NCBI GenBank assembly: GCA_008921705.1
Contig: VFFE01007081.1
Span: 711,449-775,448 of the forward strand
Length of the DNA: 64,000 nt
Direction of reading: 5' to 3'
From: Burhinus oedicnemus
Lineage: Eukaryota > Chordata > Aves > Charadriiformes > Burhinidae
Shown here: in pieces, positions 1 through 13,100 of the stretch
Layout: every line of letters begins with the position of its first letter
Numbering within the stretch: the first letter of the stretch is position 1
The notes under the pieces: generated by a model
What the model saw: only the letters and a program-made list of their open reading frames with translations
Told to the model about the DNA's origin: nothing
Databases searched by the model: none
Position numbers and translations under genes: made by a program

Positions 1-3000
1 TTGTCATAAGAGGCTGTTGTATCTCATTGCTCTTTATTTATTCACTCTATGCTATGTTTAAGGTTTTATTTAATTTTTTTTTTGTCTCATGCTTTAAGAA
101 CTAATCTTTTTGAAAGGTAAATTCATTGAACTTTCACAATTTCTTTCATAATTTCTGGAGTATATCCTGTGGCCAAAAAAGCTGGTGATGGTTTGACAGG
201 AGAAGGGCATGTCTATACACCAAAATATTTGTTCACCAGCAGATAAATTTCTGTCAATAGTATACCCAGCCAAACCTTCAGAAATGAGAAGGTCGGCATT
301 TAGCATGTGCTTCCTTATCATTTCTCCAGTCTTATACTTCATATTATCTACATTTTCATGCCCCTTCACAAAATAAGTTTAATGTTGGAAAAGATGCATG
401 TCTATAATTTACTTACCTTCTTTGTTAGAAGTAGCACACTAGCTCTTTACTGGTACATAAACAGAAGGTAGATTTGTGATGGTGAGACCTTTTTGTTCTC
501 CATAACTTTAAATTTAGTTGTGAGATAGGAATATATTGTTTCCAAAGACATGAGAGTCTCTAGGAGATTAAGTTGTATTTGACAATCCCTGAAAAAAGTT
601 GAAGATGGGACTCGTAAGGAAAGCAAAGCCTGAAGTTGTCTCCAGTGAGTTTCTTTCTCAGCACTGTTGGGGTGAGGACTACTGGCCCAAGGGCAGTGGT
701 TCAGGAAGCTATGGTTCATAGCTAGGGCCAACAGTATTGGAGACATTTCTGTCCTCACAGAAGCTCAAAAGGGGGATCTCTTGAAAGCTTGTTGTATCTC
801 TGGGGCCTTGGGCAGCTGCACTGATATGTCTGGACTCCTTTTTGGTTTGTGGTTTCTGTTGAGCAGCACAGAACAACAGACCTCTCATATTAAAAGCTAG
901 AGTGCTCCTGAAGCTTGCAAGCCTGTAAAGATAGAACCTGTCACTGATGTGGTGTACTTTCCTCCAATTCAATCTTTTTATTTGAAAAGTGTTAGGCATT
1001 TTATACTGGCTTCTAAAATTTAGTATTTGAAGTTTGTCAAAGGGAATGAATGTCAGAAGTAACCCTGGGGCTATTTTAGTGAGACACCAGGACCTAGATT
1101 TATGATTAGGTTTTTATCTATATCAGAGTTAAGGATTGGTTTCATATTTGTGGTAATAGAAAAGTAATTTGGCTTCACGTTGACAATCAGCTGTGATATG
1201 AATATACATGGCAAATTATTAAACAGAACAGTGTCCTAACTTTTCAATTTAAAATATGACTAATTTCCTGAATCTATTGTCTATATTAGAAAATTAGATG
1301 ATGTACTTTTCATTTACACCAGCATGCAGACTATGCATACTTGATGCAATTAATATAGCTAGATGAAAGGTGGATATATTTTGATACAAAGGCAGATATG
1401 AATCAGTGATTTTCAGCTATAAAAGTATGTAATTAAGTAATCTTCTGCTCTGACCTAAAGGAGAAACTGAACCTTGGCTGCAACAAACATGTAAATAGCA
1501 GCTCTGTATTTTGAGGAACAAAGAGTTATATTTACAGCAAAGACAGCGTATTATCAGTGTCATCATCTCTCTGTAGTTAACAGCGACTGTTTCCAAAAGG
1601 TCTCCCAATGTTACAATTTCACCAATCAAAAACTAGAAAACACTGAACGTTTGCTTTTTTTTTTTCGTAGAAAGACTCTCTCAGTGTACAATCATCTATT
1701 TCAGGCTACCATTTGCATAAAATCTGCTGATGTACTTCTAAATATCTGTGGCTCAGGTGTTGTTGGCCAAGTAGAGCCTGTCCAGGTCCCACATCCCCCA
1801 GGCAAGGTCCCCTTGCCCCCAGGTTGGGATTCTCTGCAGGGCACAATGCACAGTCCCCTCTGATGCCCCGCTAGAGCCAAAAGATACATTTGGTAGGCAC
1901 GTGTGGCTGGCTCACAAATACTTTTGAATAATTGTCTTCCACTTTGGGGAGGAAAGCCAGCACTTCTCCTTCCTTCTCATTCCATTTAACCACTGTCACA
2001 CTAGTCAAGATTTTAGCTGTGCACAGGAGATTTCAGAACTGCTCGACATCCCTAGGGCTAGGTTTTTCTCTATGTGCTTAGCTCTTTTGAAAGTCTCCTG
2101 CAACTATTACAGTGGGAACTGATGTGCTCTGAGCAAGAAGTTTAATATTTATCAAAAAGACCCAGAAGTAACTTTGAGTGCCTGCACAACACAGCAGCAG
2201 GGACACTGTCCTGAAGGAAGTTGCAAACCACAGCAGGTACTATCATTGCATCTTTCAGGGCTTCTGATGTACTGATCAGCAAGAATTTCCTTTCTTCCAC
2301 CATCTTCCTTCTTGGTTTGTCTCTTGTAAGACACCTCCCATCTCTGTTGGAATTCAGTGAAAGTAAGAAAATTTTGCTAAGCACTTTCTTGGTTACCAGC
2401 TGACACTCTCCATAGTTGCATCAAAATGAAAAACCCTGTTCATCAACACATTATGACTGTGATATTTGGTACAGGATTCTTACTGGCTGTGAATTTCACG
2501 GAGCTATGAGGCTAGGGTTTGGGTTTTTTAAGTGTTATGAAGTTAGTCAAACTGAAAATAGTCAAACAACGCTTCCCCATTGTGTACGTGTTAATTTATA
2601 AGGTGAATTAACACTTATTTTCAGCTTTTTTTCTACGTGCCAAGAAGAGAGTAGCAGAGAGAAAACCAGAGAACATATGCTAATTAACGTGTTCTAATAA
2701 TGGATTGAGCCTGTCAGTCTCAAGCACAGAGATTTAGATAACTATCAGTTTCTTCTGTAGTGTTGATTATTCCGCATCAGTTGTTCCCTAACTTTTCCTT
2801 TTCACCAGACCTTCATGTAGAAGCAGGACCTGACGCAAGGCTTGCTGAGCCCAGAGGATGTATTTGGTGTGTCAGTGTATGTGGTGAGGGAGGGATTGCA
2901 GTGCTGTGCTGGGGGTATAGATGCAGAGTTTTTACCATGGTAGGTTATGGCAAGGTAAGGACTATTTACCGTGCTTTGCTGACCACAATTCAGGAACAAC

Positions 3001-3756
3001 TGCTGGCAAGGATTAGGCCTGGCTACATGCATGTTCGCTTCATAAAGAAGAATCTTTATGCCTTGAAGTCTGGCAAGTGTTTCATTTATGGCAGCATAGA
3101 CCTGTAATGGAGAACACATGCAATCAAAGGACTTTTCTTTTAAACCTTTTAATTTATCAGAATACACATACCTTAGAGACTGGTTTTGGGGGTATGTTTA
3201 CACTCTATGGCTTCTACTTGCTTAAAAGGTTAACACGCTGTGGCAAACATGGTTTCTATTATTTCAGATAAGACCAAGTCCTGAGATGAACTGTCTGAAT
3301 CCTGAATTTTGTGTTTGTGGATAGCTGCTGCTGCATTAATAGTGAACGTTTTTTGAATCACTGCTTGACACTTCTAGCACAGCTGACTTTCACAAGATTT
3401 AGGATCATTAAGATTGGACACCAAAAATCATGGAGTAAGGGTTACTAAGAGAACAGAAACAAGTGTTGGATTTTATCCTTATTCCTGTCAGCACAAACAC
3501 CTGTTCTTTGTTTTTTTCCAACACCTTTTGAAGCAATAACCTTCACCGACTCTAGCTGTATCAGGCTATGGGCTACATTATTGTCCTATTTTTCCTCAGA
3601 GGTTTTAGGATTTTATTGCTACTTCTCTTTGACTAATTTTTCTGAGAGCAGGCTGGAGTCTGTATATTGTTTTCAGCTTAGAGAAGGGAGATGGTCCTCT
3701 TGAGCTAAAGCTTGATAGGAATGAAATGCTGATTTATCATTATTATTTCTACTTTG
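1..3756. other. Noncoding AT-rich stretch, no gene recognised
   Basis: Every frame is broken by stop codons at short intervals. The short open frames present (all under about 125 codons) have random-looking composition and no domain I recognise. I see no tRNA, rRNA or recognisable repeat here apart from a short T-run near 1655. Most likely intergenic or intronic vertebrate DNA. Confidence 0.7.
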
Positions 3757-3880
3757 CGTCCCTGAGCAAAGCACTCCTGCAAATGCCTGGTCTTTTTGCA
3801 GTCTGTGAAATGGGCATAGTAATACTTTCTTGTCTTTGTTTCTCTGCAGGACTGTTATGAGAATTAATGTGTTAATGCCT
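3757..3880 (+). repeat. MIR-like ancient SINE fragment
   Basis: Bases 3801-3825 read like the conserved MIR core segment: a 'gtctgtgaaatggg' block followed by an 'atagtaatac' block. The stretch at 3851-3870 (ggactgttatgagaattaa) matches the following MIR segment, in which a G-rich block leads into 'gttgtgaggattaaatga'. The order and spacing agree with the MIR consensus as I remember it, in the sense orientation. The copy is diverged and has no clear tRNA-derived head. An L2-like 3' end is an alternative, since MIR and L2 share tail features. Confidence 0.55.
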
Positions 3881-6800
3881 TGCTGTTGTTTTATAGTTTA
3901 GATGATCTCTGTTTATTCAGGTGTTATCTAGGAATACTGATTACATGTGTATATTTCCCTCAGTTGTCCTGAAGTAAAAACATGCTGAAAGTCAAATGAT
4001 ATTTTGGTTATATAAGGAAGATCACAGGGGATAAATGTGTGCTATCTAGTTGGCATATATTAATCGGGTTTTAAATTATTTTTGGAAAAAGAATGAAGTT
4101 AGTTTTCACATAGCATACTAGAGGGAAAAGAGCAGAAATCTTATGTCCTTTACAGAATGAACAGATACAGTATAACACCCAACCATATAATGAAAGAGGA
4201 CAACCAGCTTTGGCCTCCTGAATAGTGATACCAAGTGACACGTTGACTACATTTGTGTTCCAATGGCACTGCTTTTATTTCACGAGGAATCAGATTCACA
4301 TCAATAAACATTCAATAACACTCATTGGTACGGTGATCTACTCAATAAGTTTCTAGTTTCAATAGTAATCATGGACCTGAATACTGATAGAACTCTTGAC
4401 ATCCCATCACCTGTTCTATAAACTATCTTGTTCTTATGGATTTTGTTACTTTGTCTCTTACATCAATGTTTAAGGGTTTCCCAGTCATTATATGTTTGTT
4501 TTTAATTTAAAAATCTCCTTGTCATCAAAGGAAAAAATGGGGAGGGAGGACAAAATATAGATATTCAACTTGGTTCTGAGTTGAAGTAAGTATCTGGTAT
4601 TGGCAAGAAATGTACCATCAGTCAGGAATAAGAATGACTATGTAAAATAATTCTGTAAAAGGCTACAATTCTGGATAACGGTGACAGATGCAAATAGAAA
4701 AATAGACAGCTGGCACCCTTTTGTCCTTAAAAATGAATAATAATAATAATAATGATAATAAAGTTGACCGTGTCCCGGAGAAGCTTAAGAATCTGAGACG
4801 TTTCATTAGCAAGAATGATCGCTTTTATAAGCTTGCTGAAGTTCTTATTTCACAGTCTTGCTGGAATGCACTTAAACTTAACACACAGTTCCCCTTTACA
4901 AGAAAAGAAAAAAAGAAAAGAGAAAAACAAAAAACTTCTGAGTACATTCTTTAATAATGTAGTATAACTTTTACTTTATGGACAATCACACTTTCTACTG
5001 GCAAAGCTAGATCTGGAAGAGATGAGCATCTGAATACTTAGTTATTAAAATCTTAGTTCTAAAAATGAATGTGAAAGGGAATGAATTCAGCTGAAATTCA
5101 CTCTTTTTCTTATGCTAGATTCTACAGAAAAAAACACCCTATATGATCAGGACATCTGCCTGCCTACTAGGCAGCCTAGAATAACTATTGAGCCTCTTGG
5201 CCAATTTCAAAGAGATTTGGCAGACAAGTAAAGTTCTTCAGGATTAAAGTTCCTACCAGTCTTACCACAATCAGCATCTGTGCAGAGGGCAAACCCCGAA
5301 GTAGCATCCTTTAGCTCAGTGAGAGCTAAAGTTACCTCTTCTGCCTCCTGGCTTGCCAAGCAGCACCTCTTCCCTGGCCAAGCAGTCAGCATGGATGGGG
5401 CCAAAAATACATCTGTTGAGTCTGAGGTCAAAGAAAAGAAGGGGCTAGTGGATGCTCTGTGGTTTTTTCATTTGGGGGTCTATGTAGAAATGCAGAAACC
5501 AGCTAGGTAGGGAATCAATGCTTTGTTAGTTGTGGTGCTTCTGAAATTAATTTGTTACTGAAATAAATTGTTGTAAATGACTTAGTACTGAATAACCATT
5601 AGGAAAAGACTTCATTACTGCATGATCTGAAAAATGCAGTGAATTCCAATGTAATGAGGATATAAGAAAAGATAAAAGTGATATTTTTCTTTAATGTAAC
5701 ACAATTAGCATTGCAAATGGATTTTACTGTCCCTTCAGCTTTCCAGCATTGTATTTGCACTCAAAAAAGTGGATACTGATCTTGATTGTAAACACTTTTA
5801 ACTCTTACAAAAATTCAGGGATTTCTTTCTTTTTACAACTATTATCTAAAGACCTCAGTAAGGTCTGTTAAATCTGAAGGAGTTTCATTGCTGTATGTAC
5901 AGACTGACACAAAGTGAAGTCAAATACAGTAACAGCCTTGGCCAAAGTGAGGTGACGGATGGTTGGGTTCAAAATAGAAAATATGACCTTGGCCATGCTG
6001 ACTGCTCACAAATGATATCTACCCACTATGGCATAATAAACTTAAAACATGATTTAATAAAGCAAGAGGTCTTGTGTTACAGAATTCTAGTTAAGGATTT
6101 GGCTAAATTGCAGCGTATAGTGTCAACTGACGCTTAAAGTAGAATCTACCAGAAAACTTGCTGGAACACACACATGCACTGTACTGAGCCTATACAGGAA
6201 TTGGAATTAAATTCCTTTGGGCTAATGAATTCTGAAAGTGATGAAATGCCTGTTGATTTGTTTGTTTTCTCTGAAGGTGCGTTGCCTTCACATACTGCAT
6301 TATCCTGCCAAGTACCACAAACTACATCTTTTGCCAGGTTTCTTGGAGTGTTTCCATTACTAGAGTAGGCTATGAAGCAAATTCACATTGACTGCTTGAT
6401 CTAATGTTCTTTAGTAACGTGTCAGTGAAGTAAGACATCTTTACGTTGAACGAAAATGAGCTAGGCAGTTAATAGTGATGTGTAAGGAACATGAGGTTAC
6501 CTTTTATGGCACTGATAATGCCTTTAAAAATAATCAAATAACAGAGGCTTCAAAATGTACTTTTGAATGTGAATACACTGAGTTGTGTGAATACACAATA
6601 TACCCCATGCTATCAGTTCTACCTTTGAACTATGAATGTTTTTTGTTGCCATACCAACAGTTTGTTTGAAAGTTCAAATATGCTAGACATGGCTGCCTTG
6701 GATGTGAAGGACATTTCTTTTCAATATTTTTGGCTTCCTACTCACTTTCATAACATCACCTTCTGTGAAATCCTGTATTATAAAGGACAATACCACAATG

Positions 6801-6886
6801 TGAAAATAAACTGATTCTTTCACATAGTATGAATAGATGTAGGAACAATTTGATATTATAAATTAGACCCTTTGGCAGTGGACATA
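3881..6886. other. Noncoding stretch, no gene recognised
   Basis: AT-rich sequence without a convincing open frame. It contains only a short AAT-type microsatellite at 4736-4760. The 74-80 codon frames near 5.2-6.1 kb show no family resemblance and have no splice context that I can defend. Confidence 0.65.
4736..4760. repeat. (AAT)n microsatellite
   Basis: About eight AAT-type units with one interruption (a GAT unit) near 4753. Simple tandem repeat. Confidence 0.85.
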
Positions 6887-6896
6887 CTCTCTCTCT

Positions 6897-6930
<34 letters not shown>
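6887..6930. repeat. (CT)n followed by a 30-base T homopolymer
   Basis: A run of about seven CT units passes straight into about thirty T residues, giving a pure pyrimidine tract of roughly 44 bases on the plus strand. On the minus strand it would be a poly(A) followed by GA repeats. No retroposed body is recognisable beside it. Confidence 0.85.
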
Positions 6931-6934
<4 letters not shown>

Positions 6935-9757
6935 CAGGCTTCCCCTGCATTTAAACAGAAAGCTTTCATGTAACTTAGAATAAGTTATTCTTACTTGTCA
7001 ACCTTTGGGTTTCCTTTCTATAGGGAATGCATCTTCCCTGAAGCTTTTCTGCAGTCATGCAGCCTGTAATGGAAAAGATGCTTCTTTGCTTAGCAACCTG
7101 CTGGATATACAAATCACAGCTTCCCTTTTTGGTTCCCATGGCATCTATGCAACATTCATAAATATTTTAATCATGGACCTAGCCTAATATAGGCTTGTTT
7201 TAAAATTTTATATGTAAACAATGAAAATAGAGATGGACATAGATGGAAGGTGATACAAACAGCAGGAAGGAAATACTGATATATGGAAGTAGTCACATGA
7301 TGGTGTTAACAAAATATAGCAATCAAGATAAAAAAAGCCTTGCATGAAAAATTGTAGATCTTACCTGTCACACCGTAGAATGAAAAATTTTACATCATTC
7401 AGGTGGCATCTTGCAGTGAAATGAATTGTTTTGTGTTTGTGGTGACTATATAGGACAAATAGAAGATTAGAAGAGCAAGTCTTTGAGATTTCTGAAGCCC
7501 AGGTTCAAAATCCTTTTTTAGACATTTCCTTTGGGATTTGGTCTGTTGGATTGTTCAGCTAGGCAGATGGGCCAGGAACGGTTAGGGAAAGGCTGGCCTG
7601 TGTTTGTAAATATTATACACGTGTATCTTGTTACTCTGAAGTATAGTACAAATAATTGCGCATACAAATATATCCTCATGCGTATGTCAGTAAGCAGGCA
7701 TGACTCTTACCTCATTTCCTTCATCTTACATGGATGCATAACTCAGTTTCAGTAGACTTAACTTCAAGCATGTTATTCTGTCAGCTTTATCTCACATATG
7801 GTGTTCAGAGGTAGGTTCCAGATATACTTTTGCTATAGAAATCTGTCACTGAATTTTTTCTATCCTAGAAACTAGCAGCTAAGTTTATCTTTGTCCTTTC
7901 AGATGACATAGGTAACCCTGTAGCCCAGTAAAAATGCGGTCATTTTATTGCTTGTAACAGGCCAAAGGCTTTTTGCTAGGTTTTGTCTTGGCCTTCCTGG
8001 AGATTAAATTTAGCTTGTGGCACCAATTATCTAATGATCAGGTGACTATTACCCACTTTGTTTAGCTTTTGTTTAGCTCTCTATGATTGTGTGGTTGTGA
8101 TGCTTATTGTTATTTCTGCAACAAGTAGATAATAAAAAGTGCTTACTGTGTGTGAAATGAACTACCTGTAAGTCTAGAATAAACGGCAGCACAGAGCAGT
8201 AAAGGCATGTGGTGACAGCAGAGGTCTTAAAAGCACAGGCAGATTGATACTGGAAGGTCCAGGGCTGTAAGCAAAAGGCCAGCAAAGGAATACAATCTTG
8301 GGAGCCTGGTAAAGCCTGTTTCAGGCGTAACAAAGAGAACAAAGAACAGTAAAAAAATAGATAATATACGGTGAATTTACTTGTAATGTGGACTTGCTGA
8401 CCAATGAAGAAAAAGTAAGGTGTAGAACATGTCAGCAAATGTAAAAATTACTCTGAGTGAGGAGGAAGAAACCATCAGCTTCACTTTCCTCCTGGAAAAG
8501 TTCTCTGGATACTGAAGACTCCCCTTCTCTCCCCTCCACTGCACCCTCTCATCCTCCCCCCAAACTTTTGACCTTAAGGTGGGCAAAACATCAAAGGCAG
8601 GCATGAAAGTTTAGATACATATAATTTAAACTACACATAACTATATATATAATACATTATACTACATTTTACACTATATTATGTATGTAATAAAATTTTA
8701 GTGTCATTGTGACTAGATTAAAAATAATGGATCAGGCTGTTAAGACTAATTAAACTGACAATAAATTCTTGGGTTTGCATATAGAGTATGTTCCTTTTGC
8801 TCGTAAAATTTTTAGTGTAAGTGATGTGAATTAACAAATCTGTAACCTGGAAACAATAATGGGGCAACACACATCTACGGTGAATATGGTATAACTGGTG
8901 GCATGCTCTGCGTATGAACCCTCTTTTAAAAGGAAAAGCTAAGTGCCATGATTATGGTCACAGCATTCAGGTGGGATCCGGGTGACTTCAGCTGAGCTCT
9001 CTATGGACACAGGTAATCTCATGCACAATTCACTGCTGGTTCAGTTAAATAACCTCTGTTATAAATAACCTACCTGCACAACCCTGTATAAATAAAAGAT
9101 TTCAGCTTTAAATAAATCATGTGAACAAATAAAAAAAAAAGAAGTATTGGGATTTGGATGGTTTTAATTAAACTAGAGAGGAAGCACGTTTTGCAAAAGG
9201 ATTTTGAAGGGAGAATAAATTATTTTTCACTGTGGTCTGCTAAGCCATTCTGTGCTATTCATTTTGGGAGGTTGCATTGCTTAAGTGCCATGGTAAATGC
9301 ATGGATACACAGGGATGGCATCCTACAATCACGTATGAGCTGGCATTTTCTCTAAATCCTTCTTTGGTAGGCACTTAGAATTTCCAAAAATGTTTTCCAT
9401 TTGACTAAATTTCTCACCTTTGGTGTCTAACCAAAACTCTTAAATTGTTAATTTTCATCGTAGGAAAGTCTGATAGAATATTAACCAACAGGCTTTACTT
9501 GTATTAATGTAAAAAAAAGAAAATTAAATTGCAGTCTAACTCTTACTCATCTAGCTGAACTCTTCATTACTGAAGTTGGCAAGATGACTTCAGTAGAAAC
9601 ATTCATGTAGTTGTTCACCAGTCCAAGAATAACACATTATAACCAATAGAATATAGGATATTTTTCTTTGCATATATTTGAATAAAAATTCATATATAAT
9701 CTCCTTAAGCAAGGGAAATAATTACCTGGCTCATTTTGCAGAATGGCTTAAAGCTTG

Positions 9758-9786
9758 GTAGTCCTTAATAAATCATTAAGGACTAC
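9758..9786. repeat. Perfect 12-bp inverted repeat with 5-base loop
   Basis: The arm gtagtccttaat at 9758-9769 is followed by the loop aaatc and then the exact reverse complement at 9775-9786. As RNA or single-stranded DNA this forms a clean 12-bp stem. The stem is too short for a pre-miRNA, and no T-run follows to suggest a terminator. Confidence 0.8.
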
Positions 9787-10152
9787 TACACATGCATGTA
9801 AATCGTACTGTAATAAGTTTTTTCCATTTGAAAATACTGATAAGCTGCTTTCTAGTAGCTCAGTGATTAAAGAAATGTGATGCTGCTTGTTAAATCTCAA
9901 ACTCGAGTGTTTAAACCTGCGAATACAAGAGGAAATATAGCCTTTCCTTTTGACATTTCTGAGCTAAATAAAGGCAGTGCAGATGTGCTAGATTGGTTGT
10001 TGCTCGTAATTGCTGCATGTTTCCTGTTGGCTTAGGATCCATTTCTGGAACAGACTAAAGCCAATGTCTGCATTGGAACTGTATTTCTTCCTCAGAAAAG
10101 AAATATGCAGTTGGCAAATCTGTTTAACTTTTTTTTTAGGAAAACAGTGAAT

Positions 10153-10180
10153 TTGAATATTGAATATTGAATATTGAATA
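10153..10180. repeat. (TGAATAT)n short tandem repeat
   Basis: Almost four head-to-tail copies of the heptamer tgaatat, embedded in AT-rich DNA. Small, perfect, and probably slippage-derived. Confidence 0.85.
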
Positions 10181-13100
10181 AAAGTTTGAAATGCACAGTA
10201 CTTGATTTCCTACTGTTGTTCCTTTTAAAACCGAATTGAGCTGTGGAGGTACATGAATATACTTTAGGTTGAACTAAGCTGGTCAGAGCTGTTAGAGGGG
10301 GAGGTAAGGATGAGGAGGCTCTCCAGTATCTCATTCATTGAATGACAAAAATTTCTTTAAGAGCACAGTCAAGTTAGGCACTTTGACCAGTAAAGCCACT
10401 CTTGACATTAAGTTCAGTCCTTTGTAGGAGGCTATGCCAAGGCCCTTCTTTTACAGACTTTTGTGTATGAGCACTCACCTGGAGTTGCATATACTCAAAC
10501 CCAAGTTTTTCTTTTTCAGATGAAAACATAATGCATTATTGTGTAAGGGAGGAATAATACCCAAGCACAGCACTTGTGTTTGCTCCTACTGCCTTATCAC
10601 TGCCCCCTTTATTATGTTATTTTAATATGGAATGATTAAACCCTATTTTTCAGATATATGGTTGAGATATATCTACAGATTAAGACATCTAAACTGTGTC
10701 TTAGTGTAGGCATCTATGTGTATGTCATATGACCAAGATGCCACTGTAGGTACTGGAGAGCAAGTCAACACAACCTGAAAGCCAGTCCAGTCTCCCTAAA
10801 GCAGACACCATCTGAACCACTGTCTAGTCTCTGTTGCCCGCATTTGATTAAATTTTCTTTGACTGCAATGGCAACTTTGACACCTAGCTCACATATAGGT
10901 ATGTAAGTAAACAAGCCTCCATGTACACACATAAGTTAAGGTTCCATACTGTGAGACTGAATCACACCCGGTATATCTATTTTGAGATTGTGTAACATCC
11001 AGTACAATGTGGAATTTAAGTTGCATTTGTTGTAATGTTTCTGAAAGATTTTTGGAGACTGACAGTGAAATGACACTTGTAGACCTATGAAATCGTGGAG
11101 TCTTAGTTTCTCTTTTCAAAACAGCTTCAAATATTTAAATAACTGTTTACTACAAAATACTAAACAAAAGTGAAACAATTACTTTTGTATAACATTATTT
11201 TCCTCAAAAGTTAAGTTTTCAAAAAGCTTTTTTCACAGAGAACTTTTGTGTCTCTAAGTTTCAAACCTACATAGCTCAAAACTAAATTCTGAAATCCTCT
11301 GTATAATTGCCTTCTCTCACAACTGCGATGACATTTTCTATACTGAACCATGCAAGTATAAAAGTGTGCTTTCAGTTATGAACATATCATCTTAAAGAGG
11401 GCCAACACAGGTCTTGCAGTTTCTTTATTGTATCTTCTCTCCTGAACTGCAAATATCAAATGTTGCATACTCAAAAAATGTGGCATGCTCAGGGAGTATA
11501 ACCCCAGAGAATATGCAATGTGAGTTTTGCAGAAATTCAGGGTGTAGTGGCAGAGTTAAATCCACAGGGGTCTCTTAGGTATTTTCACTTTAATGTGAAA
11601 TTTAAACAGGAGTAGATCCACCTGAATGCTCAGTTTTTGGCTTGGCATTTTGTTTTGGTTTTGTAAGCAATGGGAAAGTATGTATGCAGCCAATAACATC
11701 TAAATGTAAATGCAATGGAGAGGTATAAAACCCATGACTTGGACTTTTGTATTTAAGCTGGTGTGAGGATGCCCACATGTAAGAGTACTCTGCCAACTTC
11801 ACATACAGAAGTCCTTCCCTAGGTGGCGTCATGATCTGTTTACATGGGTTGAACTGCAGGAAAAAAATGATCTTTTAGTAGCAATCTTATCAAATCCACT
11901 CTTCTTAGGATGTAGATAACTGACCCTTTGATACTTCTATTCTCCAGAAGGTTAAAAGGTATTAAGAGTTTACACCTTGGCTGAGAAGCTGTTTATCAAA
12001 ACTAGAAACAAGCAGCTCTCTCAAGCTTTTCAGTTGCCTGGCCTGTAAAAAATCCAGTTGTGTTTCTATAGCAACTACAATGGGCCAGTAATGATGTCAT
12101 CACTCAACACCCAGCTAAAATGCATATCACCTTATTGCAAATACTGGATAACAATAAACATTGAATCATCTAATTGGTAGTATGAATAATGTTCCCACCT
12201 TCTTTAACAATTTACTACAAAGAAGAAAAGGACTCATACCTGACTGGTCAAAATAGTAATCACATGCAATAATTTGAAAGAAGGGGAAGCATCTTTGTTG
12301 CCAAACTCTGTTCTTTTCAAGCACGTACAATATAGATAATTACTGAAAATATTTTTGATGTTTGTAGTCAACTTGAAAAACTTTCTGTGCTGCTAGATGT
12401 ACAATCGGGAGATATTTGTACTTCTTTTGCTGAAAATAATTACCCAAACTGAGTCATTGGCACACCAGCACCTGGCTGGCTCTGTAGAGTGGAGCTCCCT
12501 GAATGATGTGCAAGCCCACCACTAGATACAACAATTGCTGCCTGGTATTCTTCTCTGCCAGCTACCCTTGAAAGAAAGGACTTGGCTCATTTCCAGATTT
12601 TGGAAGGAACTATTTTCATATGGGAGGTGGGACTATCGTTTTCCTTTAATTATTCTCCATAAATCAATTGACAAGTGCAAAGAGCCAGTCAAAATTTAGA
12701 ACAATGTTTATCATGCTTTATTAATTTATTATCAAGATGATTGAATGTTTTTCTGCTGAGTTTGTATAGAAGAGCTGCATAACTCGTCTGGTAGGAATAG
12801 TTCCTTCTCCCCCCAAATTCTAGGTTTCACGGTTAGTTGTATCTTGCTGTCTGATACGATATCCACTGGGCTGGATATCTGCAGGCCTCCATTTTCAAGC
12901 AGAGACTAAGGCAAAGTTTCAGTCCTTCTGGTAGGAGTTGTTCACCGATGTATACCTATATTTCTCTTGTATCTGAAAAATTACCATCTTTTTCTCAGTT
13001 CTTTCCTTAAGTCTCTTAAGAAAAATCTTGGTCTTTATGATCAAAGTCTGCTTGGCTCTTCCAGGTCTGCCCTTATTTTGTGTATTCATTTCTAGAAAAT

